In this document: positions 38,656 to 48,708 of the stretch, one piece after another
How the letters are laid out: each line of letters begins with the position of its first letter
Numbering within the stretch: the first letter of the stretch is position 1
The notes under the pieces: generated by a model
What the model was told of the DNA's origin: nothing
Databases searched by the model: none
The model's input: only the letters and a program-made list of their open reading frames with translations
Position numbers and translations under genes: made by a program
Assembly: GCF_001938985.1 (NCBI RefSeq)
Contig: NZ_MKIN01000022.1
Coordinates: 1,219,340-1,283,339 of the forward strand
Direction: 5' to 3'
Origin: Gillisella taibaishanensis
GTDB lineage: Bacteria > Pseudomonadota > Alphaproteobacteria > Rhizobiales > Rhizobiaceae
Length of the DNA stretch: 64,000 nucleotides

Positions 38656-40872
38656 TTGAATATGATCGGTAATTTGAAAATCGGCACGCGTATCGTCATT
38701 GTCGCAGCCATCCCATCCATCGCCCTGCTTGGCGCCGTCGTACAGGATAATGTTAGACGGCTCGACATCGTGTCCCAGGCCAAATCGGTTGCTGACATTG
38801 CGGCGATGGCGCCCGTAATTGGTGGTCTTGTCCATGAAATCCAAAAAGAGCGCGGCGCATCTGCCGGCTTTATCGGCGCGAATGGTCAGGGCGAATTTGC
38901 AACCTTGCTGGAAAAGCAGCGGGCACTGGTCGATGCAGCAACCCAGCGCTTCAATGCACTCAACCTGACGGCAGCCGACGCGGCCGGTGGCCCGGCCCTG
39001 CGCGACATGGCACGCGACACAAAAGCCAAGCTCGACCGGCTGACGACCATGCGCAGCGATGTCTCATCGCTGAAAGCAACGGTGCCTGAGGTTGCCGCCT
39101 ATTTCGCCGACACCATCGGCAGCCTGATCCAACTGATCGAATCCATGAGTGCGTTGACTACCGACAGCCGCATCTCAAACCGCATCGTTGCCTATTCCGC
39201 CCTGTTGCAGGGCAAAGAGCGTGCCGGCCAGGAAAGAACCGTCGGAACCGCGGCCTTTGCCAGTGGCACGTTTAGCCCCCTCGGCTATCAGCAGTTCGTC
39301 AAATTCGGCGCCATGCAGAATACCTATTTCGCGGTGTTCAACAGCTATGCCAATGCCGCCGAGCGCAAAGCACTGCAGGAGGCCTTGACCGGCGAAGCCG
39401 GCAAACAGGTGGACCGCCAGCGGACCGTCGCCCTCAACAGCCCCTTCGGCGGTTCGTTGCAGGAGGTCAAGGGGGAAGACTGGTATAAGGCGGCAACCAA
39501 TCGCATCAACGCCTTGAAGACCGTCGAGGACCAGACCGGCGCCGAACTCAGCGCCTTTGCAGAAGAAACCGCTGCCTCCGCCCGCAGCGGCCTGATCCTC
39601 TCGGTCCTGGCCTCCCTCGGCGCCTTGGCGCTCGTTGCCCTCCTTGCCGCCATTGTCACCCGCTCGATTACCGGCCCGGTCGGCCGGATTGTCGCGACGA
39701 TGCGCCGACTTGCCTCCGGCGATGCCGACGCGCCGCTTGATATTGCCCCTGATAGTAGCGAAATCGGCGAGATGGTCCGCTCCGTCGCCGTGTTCAAAGC
39801 CAACGCCCAAGAGCGCATCCGGCTCGAGGCCGATGCCGAAACCAATAGGTCGATGACAGAACGGGAACGGCTTGAGCGCGAACGGCAACAGGCCGAAGAA
39901 GCAGCGGAGGTCCAGTTTGCCGTCGATACACTGGCAGCCGGCCTTGGCGCGCTGGCACAGGGCAAACTGAATTACCGGATCAACGAAGCCTTCGCCGCCC
40001 GCTTGGACAAGATCCGTGTCGATTTTAATGGCGCGGTCACGCATCTTGAAGACGTCATCGTGCAGGTGAGCGGCAATGCCCAGGCGATAGCCGCCGGCTC
40101 CAGCCAAATCCGCGCCTCGGCCGATGATCTGGCAAAGCGCACCGAACAGCAGGCGGCCTCGGTCGAGGAAACCGCTGCGGCGCTGGAACAGATCACCACC
40201 ACCGTCGCAGACACCACCCGCAGGGCTGAAGAAGCCGGCCGTCTGGTGCGCGCAACCCGGGAAAATGCCGAACAGTCTGGCGCCGTCGTCACCCGGGCAA
40301 TCACGGCCATGAATGAAATCGAAGCCTCTTCCAACGCCATTTCCAACATTATCGGTGTCATCGACGAGATCGCTTTCCAGACCAATCTCCTGGCTCTCAA
40401 CGCCGGGGTCGAAGCCGCCCGCGCCGGCGACGCCGGCAAGGGATTTGCCGTGGTGGCCCAGGAAGTGCGCGAACTGGCACAACGCTCGGCAAGCGCAGCA
40501 AAGGACATCAAGGGGCTGATTGCCAAATCCGGCGGCCACGTCACCAACGGCGTCAACCTCGTGGGCGAAACAGGTCAGGCGCTGGCTACGATCGTCAATC
40601 AGGTCAAAGATATCAGCATTAACGTCCTGTCGATCGTCGAAGCCTCCCGCGAGCAGGCAACCGGGATCAAGGAAATCAATCTCGCCGTCTCGCAGATGGA
40701 TCAGGGCACGCAACAGAACGCCGCCATGGTCGAGGAATCCACCGCCGCTAGCCATTCTCTCGCCATGGAAGCAGATGGTCTCTTCACCCTGGTCGGCAAG
40801 TTCGAAACTGGCGACCGGAGGCAGAACGCTTCCCCGGCCCGTGCGCCACAGGCCTTCAGGCGCTCCGCCTGA
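38656..40872 (+). CDS. Methyl-accepting chemotaxis protein with NIT sensor domain
   Basis: Chemoreceptor of 738 aa. TM1 is about residues 12-30. The periplasmic domain (about 38-300) contains [18 protein letters not shown], the hallmark of the nitrate/nitrite-sensing NIT domain. TM2 is about 310-335, then HAMP and the signalling domain with the tip [20 protein letters not shown] near 570-590. TTG 38656 is six bases after GTGAG; ATG 38662 two codons later is the alternative. No che genes are adjacent. NIT suggests nitrate or nitrite response but this is family-based inference. The 271-bp region upstream contains the groEL terminator and an A/T-rich promoter stretch. Confidence 0.9.
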   Translation: MNMIGNLKIGTRIVIVAAIPSIALLGAVVQDNVRRLDIVSQAKSVADIAAMAPVIGGLVHEIQKERGASAGFIGANGQGEFATLLEKQRALVDAATQRFNALNLTAADAAGGPALRDMARDTKAKLDRLTTMRSDVSSLKATVPEVAAYFADTIGSLIQLIESMSALTTDSRISNRIVAYSALLQGKERAGQERTVGTAAFASGTFSPLGYQQFVKFGAMQNTYFAVFNSYANAAERKALQEALTGEAGKQVDRQRTVALNSPFGGSLQEVKGEDWYKAATNRINALKTVEDQTGAELSAFAEETAASARSGLILSVLASLGALALVALLAAIVTRSITGPVGRIVATMRRLASGDADAPLDIAPDSSEIGEMVRSVAVFKANAQERIRLEADAETNRSMTERERLERERQQAEEAAEVQFAVDTLAAGLGALAQGKLNYRINEAFAARLDKIRVDFNGAVTHLEDVIVQVSGNAQAIAAGSSQIRASADDLAKRTEQQAASVEETAAALEQITTTVADTTRRAEEAGRLVRATRENAEQSGAVVTRAITAMNEIEASSNAISNIIGVIDEIAFQTNLLALNAGVEAARAGDAGKGFAVVAQEVRELAQRSASAAKDIKGLIAKSGGHVTNGVNLVGETGQALATIVNQVKDISINVLSIVEASREQATGIKEINLAVSQMDQGTQQNAAMVEESTAASHSLAMEADGLFTLVGKFETGDRRQNASPARAPQAFRRSA

Positions 40873-40912
40873 TACCGCACTCGCGTCGCAGTCCTTGGAC
40901 CTGCGCAGGAGA

Positions 40913-40948
40913 TTGACGGATGCCCGAAGTGTGCCAGGCATCCGTCAA
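40913..40948. terminator. Bidirectional hairpin between chemoreceptor and histidine kinase
   Basis: TTGACGGATGCC (40913-40924) and GGCATCCGTCAA (40937-40948) are exact reverse complements with a 12-base loop, placed between two converging genes and followed by AA on the + strand. It likely terminates the chemoreceptor transcript and perhaps the opposite one. Confidence 0.6.
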
Positions 40949-40997
40949 AACCGGTCTGCATTCTCTCAATCGGGAGAACAATGCCTTACGCCAAGCC

Positions 40998-43034
40998 TTA
41001 CAAGAGCTTCTTGAGCATGGAGGCGAGTTGCTCCTGGGTATATGGCTTTCCGAGACGGGCCACGTCAATTTCGACGCCAGACGGCAAGTCGGCATAGCCC
41101 GACGCCATGAGGATGGGCAGACCGGGCACTCGGTCGCGCGCAGCTTTGACGAGTTCAGCTCCCGTCATACCGGGCATGGAGTAATCGGTGATCAAAAGGT
41201 CGAAAGTGGTGCCGCGGTCCATTAACGCCAGAGCTTCCTTCCCGGAATAGGCTTCGACGACCTCATGGCCGAGATCGCTGAGCATATCGGCGGCACTCAT
41301 GGCAATAAGAGCGTCGTCATCGACCAACAAGATACGCCGTGGCCCGACGTCACCCATCCTGCTGTCAATTGCAGCAGGCTGCTGTAGTTCCGGAACCGCG
41401 GCTGTCGAGACAGGAATCCATAGTTCAGCCGTTGTTCCCTGGCCTGGAGCGCTTGTAAGCTTCAATCGGCCGTTCAGCTGCAAGGCAAGACCATGGATCA
41501 TGGATAGACCAAGGCCCGTACCCTTCCCTACTTCCTTGGTCGAGAAGAATGGCTCGATAGCTTTTTGCAGCGTCTCGGCGTCCATCCCGAGCCCTTGGTC
41601 GATGACGGACAGGACGACATAGCGCCCCCTGGCAAGCCCATCGACCTCTTCCGCCTGTTCAGCTTCCTTCAGCTCAACGCGGATCGTGCCGCCATTCGGC
41701 ATCGCGTCGCGAGCATTGACGGCGAGATTGAGGAGAGCAAGTTCCACCTGATTGGCATCGGCCAACACAGATGGCAGGCGCTCGGGAATGGTGACGTCAA
41801 CGGCAACCCTTGACCCAACCGATCGCTTCAGCAAATCCGCCATGCCCGTTACCAAACCGCCAAGGTCGACAGGCCCAACCTGAAGGTCTTGCCTGCGGGC
41901 AAAGGCGAGCAGACGCTGGGTGAGCGACGCCCCGCGCTGAGCGCCCTGCAAGGCGCCATTTATCAGTCGCATCGCTTTATCATCGCCAGCGACATGTCTT
42001 TGCAGGAGTTCAAGATTGCCGAGAACGGCCATGAGGAGATTGTTGAAGTCGTGCGCCACGCCACCCGTGAGCTGGCCGATCGCTTCCATCTTCTGGGCCT
42101 GTCGAAGCTGCTCCTCAGCCCTTTGCCGTTGGCTGACCTCCGCAAGCACGCGCCCATGGGCCTCTTCCAATTCACGCGTCCGCTCGGTCACCCGCTCTTC
42201 AAGGACTTCATTCAGATGGCGTTGCTGTTCTTCTGCTTGCAGCCGCTCGGTTACATCCGCAGACACACCCGCAAGCCTCACAGACTGACCAATCCGGTCC
42301 CGTTGAAGCTGCGCGCGGAATTCCGCTCCGTGTATAGAACCATCCGGCCAGACGGTACGGCACGCAATCGCGTAGTCCGCCCCGGTCTCTATCGCCCTGC
42401 GCGCGATGTCCTTCACCCGCTCCACGTCCTGGGGATGGATCGCCCGCAGGAGATCCTCGTAGGTAAAGCCATCATGTGGCCCGCGGCCAAATATTTCCCT
42501 GCAGGTAGCTGACGTGGTCAAGACCTTTGTCTTCAGATCCAGCTCCCAGGTACCGAGCCGACCCGCCTTCAGAGCAGTTTGAAGACGCCGTTCTCCGTCA
42601 TCCAGTTCCTCCATGCGGATGCGCGCTTCGTATTGCCGATATCGGCCCCGCACTGCCGAGCGGGCCGCACTGATAAAGGTGGTCGCATGGAAGGGCCGCT
42701 CGATAAAGCTGACATTGCCGAGAACCTTCGACAGTCGGGCTGCGGCAGGATTACGATCGGGTCCGCCGCCGCGCGCAGTCAGAATGATAAAAGGAAGGTC
42801 CGACCAACTCGGTTGCGCCTCCACCCATGCCGAAAGCGGACGCAGATCCACCGAACGAAGAGCTTCCTCCGTCATGACGGCAAATGCCACATTATCGTCC
42901 AGGCTCATCACCAACGCCTCAAGCGTTGGAGAAATTTTCGCCGCCACGCCCGCCTCCTGCAGCAGCGCTGCAGCAATTTGCGCATCGCGCCCTAGTGGAG
43001 CATGGATCAGGCCGGGTAGATCGCGGTCAGGAAT
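40998..43034 (-). CDS. Hybrid sensor histidine kinase/response regulator
   Basis: About 678 aa. It has an N-terminal pseudo-receiver (LIHAPLGRDAQ to about residue 130) that lacks the phosphoacceptor Asp, a PAS domain (about 145-260), and a coiled coil. HisKA carries H328 in GVAHDFNNLL, HATPase_c has NLAVNARDAM, DQGLGM and GTGLGLS, and the C-terminal receiver carries D617 in LLITDYSMPGM. It is cytoplasmic, with no membrane helix. The start is unusual. The frame has no ATG, GTG or TTG between a TTG at 43085 (inside kaiC) and residue 30 of the domain, but GAGGAGGAGGGGG lies just before an ATT at 43034 that gives the expected N-terminus. The gene overlaps the upstream KaiC gene by eight bases, so both act together. 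Confidence 0.88.
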   Translation of the reverse strand: MPDRDLPGLIHAPLGRDAQIAAALLQEAGVAAKISPTLEALVMSLDDNVAFAVMTEEALRSVDLRPLSAWVEAQPSWSDLPFIILTARGGGPDRNPAAARLSKVLGNVSFIERPFHATTFISAARSAVRGRYRQYEARIRMEELDDGERRLQTALKAGRLGTWELDLKTKVLTTSATCREIFGRGPHDGFTYEDLLRAIHPQDVERVKDIARRAIETGADYAIACRTVWPDGSIHGAEFRAQLQRDRIGQSVRLAGVSADVTERLQAEEQQRHLNEVLEERVTERTRELEEAHGRVLAEVSQRQRAEEQLRQAQKMEAIGQLTGGVAHDFNNLLMAVLGNLELLQRHVAGDDKAMRLINGALQGAQRGASLTQRLLAFARRQDLQVGPVDLGGLVTGMADLLKRSVGSRVAVDVTIPERLPSVLADANQVELALLNLAVNARDAMPNGGTIRVELKEAEQAEEVDGLARGRYVVLSVIDQGLGMDAETLQKAIEPFFSTKEVGKGTGLGLSMIHGLALQLNGRLKLTSAPGQGTTAELWIPVSTAAVPELQQPAAIDSRMGDVGPRRILLVDDDALIAMSAADMLSDLGHEVVEAYSGKEALALMDRGTTFDLLITDYSMPGMTGAELVKAARDRVPGLPILMASGYADLPSGVEIDVARLGKPYTQEQLASMLKKLL

Positions 43035-44535
43035 GGGCCCCCTCCTCCTCAGACGTCTCCAGGAAAGGCTGCTGATCTCCAACAAACAGCGGAACGCCGT
43101 GCAGGATTCCTCGAAAGCCAGACAGTGGCTTCCCGAGGGTCAGCCCCCTCGAACCGATCGTATATTCGCGGATCATATCTTCGTGGTGGCCCGTGCGTTT
43201 CTTGATAACGGAGATCGCTCGACGGACCCTACCTTCCGCTTCAAAATAGCGGAGCAGGATCACGGTATCAGCAAGATAGGTCACATCCACCGGCGATTTC
43301 ATATCGCCAACGAGGCCATGCTGCGCAACGGTAATGAATGTATTGGCGCCCTGCCTGTTCAAATACTGCAACAGCTCATGCATATGCAGGATAAGAGCGT
43401 TCTCTTCCGGCATGGCGGCCTGATAACCATTTATACTATCGATAACGACGGTCCTCGCCTGGAAAGTCGCGACCCTGTCTCTGACGCGCTGCGCGAATTC
43501 GCCAGGAGACAATTCGGCGGCATCAAGTTGCTCGATGTGGATCTGTCCTCTGTCGCGCATGGCCTCAAGGTCGAGGCCCATCGCCTTGGTGCGCGAAAAC
43601 AGCAGGCCAAGTTCTTCGTCAAAGACGAAGATGGCCGCCCGCTCGCCACGCTCCACGGCGGCTTCGACAAATTGCAATGCAAACAGACTTTTGCCGGTGC
43701 CCGCAGGCCCGATCAGCAATGTGCTGGAGCCGCGCGCAATGCCACCTCCAAGCAGGTCGTCAAACTCGCCTATCCCACTTTCCAGAAGCGTCCGCTCGAA
43801 GCCTGACTTGTGCTCGATGGCGCGCAATCGCGGAAACACCGAAACGCCGCCGGTCTTGATGACAAAGTCATGATAGCCACCACGAAAGGATTGCCCGCGA
43901 TATTTGAGGACCCTCAACCTGCGGCGCTCGGAGCCGTAGTCGGGAGCGAGTTGTTCGAGGTGAATGACCCCGTGAACCACACTATGAACCGTCTTGTCCA
44001 TCGCGTCGGAGGTCATGTCGTCAAGCAACAGCACAGTCGCATCCGAGCGAGAAAAAAAGTGTTTGAGCGCCAGGATCTGGCGGCGGTAGCGAAGCGAACT
44101 CTGCGCCAGCAATCTGATCTCCGACAGACTGTCGATGACCACGCGATGCGGCTTCACGCGTTCGAATGCCTCGAAAATCAACTTGGTCGTTTCGCCAAGC
44201 TCAAGGTCGGAGGAGTATAGAAGGCTCTGCTGCTGATCTGCATCGAGAAGGCTCTCCGGAGGCACAAGCTCAAAAATCTCCACTTGATCGCCAATGTCTT
44301 TTCCGTGCGAAAGAGCGCTGTCTCGCAACTCTTCCTCGGTCTCCGACAAGGTGATGTAGAGACAGCGCTCGCCAATTCCGGCGCCCTCGAGGAGAAATTG
44401 CAGGGCAATGGTGGTCTTTCCAGAGCCGGGCGCCCCTTCGAGCAGAAAAACGTGACGGCGGGAAAGACCGCCGGACAAAATGTCATCCAGACCCTCTACA
44501 CCCGTCTGCGCTTTCACGGTTGATTTTTCAGTCAT
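43027..44535 (-). CDS. KaiC-like tandem-domain ATPase
   Basis: RecA-type ATPase of 502 aa with two KaiC domains. ATG 44535 has GGAGG five bases upstream. CI carries Walker A GAPGSGKTT (34-42) and Walker B RVVIDSL (131-137). CII carries GPAGTGKS (276-283) and TVVIDSINGY (362-371). In CI the tandem catalytic Glu pair is reduced (LSETE), while CII keeps FDEE. The CII autophosphorylation site corresponding to S431/T432 of cyanobacterial KaiC appears to be T419-Y420. There is no KaiA or KaiB gene nearby. It is coupled to a soluble hybrid histidine kinase, a pairing seen in Rhizobiales; it likely works as an ATP-dependent signalling platform rather than a full clock. Confidence 0.9.
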   Translation of the reverse strand: MTEKSTVKAQTGVEGLDDILSGGLSRRHVFLLEGAPGSGKTTIALQFLLEGAGIGERCLYITLSETEEELRDSALSHGKDIGDQVEIFELVPPESLLDADQQQSLLYSSDLELGETTKLIFEAFERVKPHRVVIDSLSEIRLLAQSSLRYRRQILALKHFFSRSDATVLLLDDMTSDAMDKTVHSVVHGVIHLEQLAPDYGSERRRLRVLKYRGQSFRGGYHDFVIKTGGVSVFPRLRAIEHKSGFERTLLESGIGEFDDLLGGGIARGSSTLLIGPAGTGKSLFALQFVEAAVERGERAAIFVFDEELGLLFSRTKAMGLDLEAMRDRGQIHIEQLDAAELSPGEFAQRVRDRVATFQARTVVIDSINGYQAAMPEENALILHMHELLQYLNRQGANTFITVAQHGLVGDMKSPVDVTYLADTVILLRYFEAEGRVRRAISVIKKRTGHHEDMIREYTIGSRGLTLGKPLSGFRGILHGVPLFVGDQQPFLETSEEEGAHS

Positions 44536-44981
44536 ACATCCTCCATAGCGGCAAATAAAATAGAGCAATTCTTGCGCTTTGGTAGAAGGTAAGACTCCTC
44601 AGAGTGGGATTTCGTTCCGCCAGACCGGCTGCGGCATATTGCTGCCGGAGCCGCGCATTCGTCGGCAGTTTTATTGGTTTTCCACCGACACGTTCATCCA
44701 CCTTTCTTGATTTTATCGAAACCGGCAAGGTGTCATCGCAGTCGATTGAAGATGGATTAATTGCGCTAGAGCCGGCCGACGCTGCGGCGAGATCGGCACC
44801 GGACAAGGTTGCAGGCCATGCCTTGGGCCAAGCGATCGTTAATGCGCTTCTCGAGGTCTCCGATGGCTTGAACCCAGAAGAATAGCCAGAGCAGCCGGTC
44901 TTATTCACGGGACATGCAATAATGGCCTCTACGATAACCCATCTGGGGAAATTTCGGAGGCGTACTTACTCTTACTGTGGG
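44536..44981. other. Gene-free stretch between kaiC-like gene and flavin monooxygenase gene
   Basis: 446 bases without a convincing gene. Two overlapping short frames on opposite strands (44604-44885 +, GTG start; 44528-44908 -) have weak starts and no recognisable domain. The + frame ends in a plausible helical tail (ALGQAIVNALLEVSDGLNPEE approx.) but I do not call it. The kaiC promoter should lie here. Confidence 0.5.
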
Positions 44982-46349
44982 TCAAATTGCCTGAGATCGA
45001 CGAAACTGGCTGCCGTAATGGTTATCCGGCAGCCTGTCGCCTGCACCAAACAAGCGGCTTCGCAGCGTGCCGCCATTATAGGCCGTCTTATAAGCAGAGC
45101 GCGCCTGTAGTTCCGGCACAACGATATCGATGAAATCGACATAGCTTTCAGGCACCACCGTTCGCGCCAGATTGAAGCCATCGATCTCGCCTTCATCCAG
45201 CCAGGAAATCAGTTCCTCGGCCACTTTTGCACCGTCGCCGACGACGATCGGATAGCGTCCGCCGATTGCCAATTCCTTCAAAAGCTGTCGCTTCGTCCAG
45301 CCCTTTTGCCGCGCCAGTTGCGTAACGGACTGGATAGCGTTGCCTGTCGCATATTCAATCTGATCATCCAGTTCGAAACGGGAGAAATCGACACCGCTGC
45401 CTGCCGCGAAATGGGCGAGTCCCGCTTCCGGACTGGCATGGTCCAGATAGTCCGCCAGCTTGTCTTGCGCCTCCGAAGCGGTGCGCCCCGGCACAACTGT
45501 CATGCCAACGAAGATCTTGATGTCCTCCGGTCGGCGTCCGGCAGCGACCGCCTCTTCCCGCAAGGCGCGGGATGTTCTTTTCGCCGCCGCCTTGTCGCTG
45601 GCACTGATGAAGATGCATTCGGCATGACGACCCGCAAACCGCCGGCCACGACCCGATGTACCTGCCTGGTAGAGCACAGGCGTCCGCTGGGCCGAAGGTT
45701 CTGCCAGATGATAGCCTTCGCTTTGATAGTAGGGCCCGTTATGACGGATTTTCCGCACGCGGTCCGGTTCCGCAAAGACCCGGCGCGCTTTGTCCAGAAC
45801 AACGGCGTCATCCGCCCAGCTGCCTTCCCAAAGCTTGTAAAGCACATCGAGGTAGTCATCGGCGCGGTCATAGCGGGTGTCGTGCTCGTTCATGCCTGTC
45901 TGGCCAACCGCACGGACTGCGCTATCGAGATAGCCGGTCACGATGTTCCAGCCGATGCGGCCGTCGGTCAGGTGGTCGAGCGTCGACATGCGCCGCGAAA
46001 ACGTATAGGGCGCTTCGACGCTGGTATTAACGGTAATTCCGAAGCCAAGATGCTGCGTGGCCGCCGCCATGGCCGAGACAAGCAGGATCGGATCGTTGAC
46101 GGGGAGCTGGATCGACTCTCTCAGCGTCAGATCCACCGAGGACTGGTAGATATCGTAGACGCCAACGATATCGGCGATGAAGATACCGTCAAACAAGCCG
46201 CGCTCAAGCGTTTTTGCCAGATCCGTCCAATAGGAAAGCCGCTTGTATTCGTGCGAGCGATCGCGCGGATGCGTCCAAAGGCCATGATTGATATGGCCGA
46301 CGCAATTCATGCTGAAGGCGTTGAGCAGGATCTGTTTACGCAGGGACAT
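44982..46349 (-). CDS. FMN-dependent monooxygenase (NtaA/SnaA/DszA family)
   Basis: Luciferase-like flavin monooxygenase (455 aa) using FMNH2 from a separate reductase. ATG 46349 (MSLRKQILLNAFSMN) with GGAAAAAG upstream. Typical family elements are WTDLAKTLERGLFDGIFIADIVGVYD, ISTNTSVEAPYTF-like (GFGITVNTSVEAPYTFSRR), and GRIGWNIVTGYLDSAVR. The family oxidises sulfone, nitrilotriacetate-like or organosulfur substrates. It lies at the end of the minus-strand group with a truncated SfnB-like gene and metINQ, so an organosulfur substrate is likely. Upstream bases 46350-46422 are open in this frame but look like leftover sequence, not part of the protein. Confidence 0.88.
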   Translation of the reverse strand: MSLRKQILLNAFSMNCVGHINHGLWTHPRDRSHEYKRLSYWTDLAKTLERGLFDGIFIADIVGVYDIYQSSVDLTLRESIQLPVNDPILLVSAMAAATQHLGFGITVNTSVEAPYTFSRRMSTLDHLTDGRIGWNIVTGYLDSAVRAVGQTGMNEHDTRYDRADDYLDVLYKLWEGSWADDAVVLDKARRVFAEPDRVRKIRHNGPYYQSEGYHLAEPSAQRTPVLYQAGTSGRGRRFAGRHAECIFISASDKAAAKRTSRALREEAVAAGRRPEDIKIFVGMTVVPGRTASEAQDKLADYLDHASPEAGLAHFAAGSGVDFSRFELDDQIEYATGNAIQSVTQLARQKGWTKRQLLKELAIGGRYPIVVGDGAKVAEELISWLDEGEIDGFNLARTVVPESYVDFIDIVVPELQARSAYKTAYNGGTLRSRLFGAGDRLPDNHYGSQFRRSQAI

Positions 46350-46422
46350 TCTTTTTCCAGAGTTTTGAATAGATCGGAAGGCTGTCGTCAAATAGCGCCA
46401 TGGCGGGGCGGCCGGCAGCCAT

Positions 46423-46875
46423 TCAGATAATATTGGCCGGACCGGCGTTGCCGATGCGATAACCTGCCAGAACATCCGAGTAGATCCGAGTCTTCTGCGC
46501 TTCGTTGCCGATATCATCGACCAGGGCCAGAACGCCAAAATGGTTCTGCGGAATTTGTCCAAATGCCGGATCCACAGCGCAGAGGATTTCAAACACCTTG
46601 GTCAGGGTCTCGAAGCTGGCCCCCGTTCCGCCATGGCTGCGCGGAATGGTAATCGCCCCTAATCCGCTTGCCGTATACGCCTCGATCTCCTCCCAGGGCA
46701 GGCGACGCTCCCTGTCTCTTTCGGACGCGCCAGCTTTGACCGTCTCGGCAAGCGCATGGGCAGTTTCGATAGCTTCCCGATCATCACGGATACGATGGAC
46801 AGGCTTCGGAGGCCTTGGCCGTGGCGGCGTCTCAGAACTGCCAACCATGGCAGGATGCGTCTGGGGTAAGGTCAT
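46423..46875 (-). pseudogene. SfnB-like acyl-CoA dehydrogenase-type flavoprotein, N-terminal remnant
   Basis: The frame begins at ATG 46875 (MTLPQTHPAMVGSSE) and encodes the N-terminal helical part of an SfnB/DszC-type sulfur oxidoreductase (RDDREAIETAHALAETVK, GLGAITIPRSHGGTGASFETL, FGQIPQNHFGVLALV). It stops after 150 residues at IGNAGPANII, whereas the family has about 400 with the FAD-binding and C-terminal domains. The next gene starts 73 bases later, so most of the coding region has been deleted. It is probably non-functional, though a short product could be made. Confidence 0.75.
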
Positions 46876-46916
46876 CGCTTCCACTTCCGTTGAATCAATC
46901 AAATTACTCAACCAAA

Positions 46917-47570
46917 TTACCGGGCGCGCAAGCGGCGCACCGCCGTATCGCCAACGAACTGGACAAGACAGACAGTAGCGATCAGCACCACGATCACAGC
47001 CAGCATCACGGTGGTATCGAAGCGCTGGTAACCGTAACGGATCGCCATATCGCCAAGCCCCCCGGCCCCCACGGCTCCGGCCATGGCAGAGGCGCCGATC
47101 ATCGAGACAATCGTAATGGTGAAGCCACCGATCAAGCCGGGCAATGCTTCCGGAAGCAGCACATGCCGGATGATATGCCGGCGTCGGCAACCAATGGCCT
47201 GAGCAGCCTCGATCAGACCATGCTCCACCTCGCGAAGGCTGACCTCCGCGATCCTCGCAAAAAACGGCGTGGCGCTGATCGACAGCGGCACGATAGCGGC
47301 CCACACGCCAATGCTGGTTCCTGTCACCAATCGCGTGAACGGCAAAAGGGCGACCAGGAGCACAATGAAGGGCGTGGCGCGAAAACCGTTGATAACAGCA
47401 CCCAGTACGCGATTGGACCGCGGCGCGTGAATAAGCCATCCAGGCGAAGAAAGCACCAGAAAGACGGCAAGCGGAATGCCCACCAGAAGCGCCACGATAG
47501 CAGACACACCCACCATCGTCAGCGTATCGAGAAAGGCATGCCAGAGGCGGTCATACATCTGTGGCGTCAT
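46917..47570 (-). CDS. metI: Methionine ABC transporter permease MetI
   Basis: Permease of 217 aa, exactly the usual MetI length, with about five helices and the EAA loop [30 protein letters not shown] 47570 lies within the end of metN (20-base overlap) with AAGGA about ten bases upstream. It forms a homodimeric channel with MetN ATPase for methionine import at the inner membrane. Its downstream neighbours are the SfnB remnant and the monooxygenase. Confidence 0.9.
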   Translation of the reverse strand: MTPQMYDRLWHAFLDTLTMVGVSAIVALLVGIPLAVFLVLSSPGWLIHAPRSNRVLGAVINGFRATPFIVLLVALLPFTRLVTGTSIGVWAAIVPLSISATPFFARIAEVSLREVEHGLIEAAQAIGCRRRHIIRHVLLPEALPGLIGGFTITIVSMIGASAMAGAVGAGGLGDMAIRYGYQRFDTTVMLAVIVVLIATVCLVQFVGDTAVRRLRAR

Positions 47571-48708
47571 AACCAATGATCCTTGCTGCATGCGCCAGAT
47601 CGGGATTGGCGATGAGATGGTGAAGGTCGCTGCGTGCGGCCGTTGCCACGATCAGCCTTCCGCTGACATGACCCTGTATGCGGTCCAGATTGCTCTGGAT
47701 GATGTTCGTTCCATCACCGAGGACCGCAAAAAGGCGTCCGAGATCCGGCTGCAAACCACCAACACCCGTATAGGTAAATTCGACCAGCGCTGTCGCAGGC
47801 TTGCCGCTCCATTGCGAGTCCAGGCGTCCTGCCAGATCTTCCGGTAGACCACGATCAAGCGGCTTCAACAGAGAGCGCGTTGCTTCATGACGGGGATTGC
47901 CGAACACTTCCCACACACGTCCGGTCTCGGCGATCCGCCCTGCTTCCAGCACCAGAACATGGTCGCAGATCTCGCGGATAACGCTCATCTCGTGGGTGAT
48001 GAGAACGATCGTGAGACCCAGTCGCCGATTGATGTCTTTCAACAGGGAGAGAATTGAGAGGGTCGTTTCGGGATCGAGCGCTGAGGTCGCCTCATCGCAG
48101 AGCAGGATTTCCGGGCGGCTGACGAGCGCACGGGCAATGCCGACACGCTGCTTCTGTCCGCCGGAAAGGCGCGATGGATAAGTGTTTTCCTTGCCTCCAA
48201 GCCCCACAAGCTTGAGAACCTCCGCGACCCTCTCTTTGACCTCCTGCTTTGGCACACCGGCCACCACCAGCGGCAGCGCCACATTGGCGAACACCGTCTT
48301 GGCGGACAGCAGGTTGAAGTGCTGGAAGATCATACCGACGCGGCGACGCAGCGCCACGAGCTGATCCTCATTGAACGTGGAAATATCCGCGCCATCGACC
48401 AATACCTGACCGCTGGTTGGTCGCTCCAGTCGATTGATCGTGCGAAGCATGCTCGACTTGCCAGCACCCGAGCGTCCGATGATGCCGAAGATAGAACCAG
48501 CGGGCACGTCGATGGTGATGTCCGTCAGAGCCTTTACGGGGCCGACCGAGGAAACATAGATCTTTTCAACCGCCTGAAAGCGAATGGAGCCAGCAGCAAC
48601 CGCCGCTGGCTTTCCCGTGGATGACGCTTCCGAGGCGCCAGCGCTGCGCGCATCGGCCCCCACCACGGGCATAACATTAGCTGCCGCGTCGAAAAGAACG
48701 GCGCTCAT
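47551..48708 (-). CDS. metN: Methionine ABC transporter ATPase MetN
   Basis: ABC ATPase (385 aa) with Walker A GRSGAGKS (78-85), signature LSGGQKQR, Walker [13 protein letters not shown] and H-loop THEMS. The C-terminal NIL domain (about 305-385) is the methionine-sensing domain that inhibits transport when methionine is high. An extra 40 residues precede the usual start. ATG overlaps the metQ stop (ATGA). Family knowledge makes D/L-methionine the likely substrate; related organosulfur is possible. Confidence 0.92.
   Translation of the reverse strand: MSAVLFDAAANVMPVVGADARSAGASEASSTGKPAAVAAGSIRFQAVEKIYVSSVGPVKALTDITIDVPAGSIFGIIGRSGAGKSSMLRTINRLERPTSGQVLVDGADISTFNEDQLVALRRRVGMIFQHFNLLSAKTVFANVALPLVVAGVPKQEVKERVAEVLKLVGLGGKENTYPSRLSGGQKQRVGIARALVSRPEILLCDEATSALDPETTLSILSLLKDINRRLGLTIVLITHEMSVIREICDHVLVLEAGRIAETGRVWEVFGNPRHEATRSLLKPLDRGLPEDLAGRLDSQWSGKPATALVEFTYTGVGGLQPDLGRLFAVLGDGTNIIQSNLDRIQGHVSGRLIVATAARSDLHHLIANPDLAHAARIIGYDATDV

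Noticed and set aside
39175..40941. 588-aa minus-strand frame opposite the NIT chemoreceptor
   Set aside because: Gly/Asp-rich mirror of the chemoreceptor codons; no start signal.
42613..43806. 397-aa plus-strand frame across histidine kinase and KaiC genes
   Set aside because: Runs antisense across two established overlapping genes.
44604..44885. Small 93-aa plus-strand gene in the kaiC upstream region
   Set aside because: GTG start without a clear ribosome site, overlapped by another frame on the opposite strand, no domain; left as unannotated.
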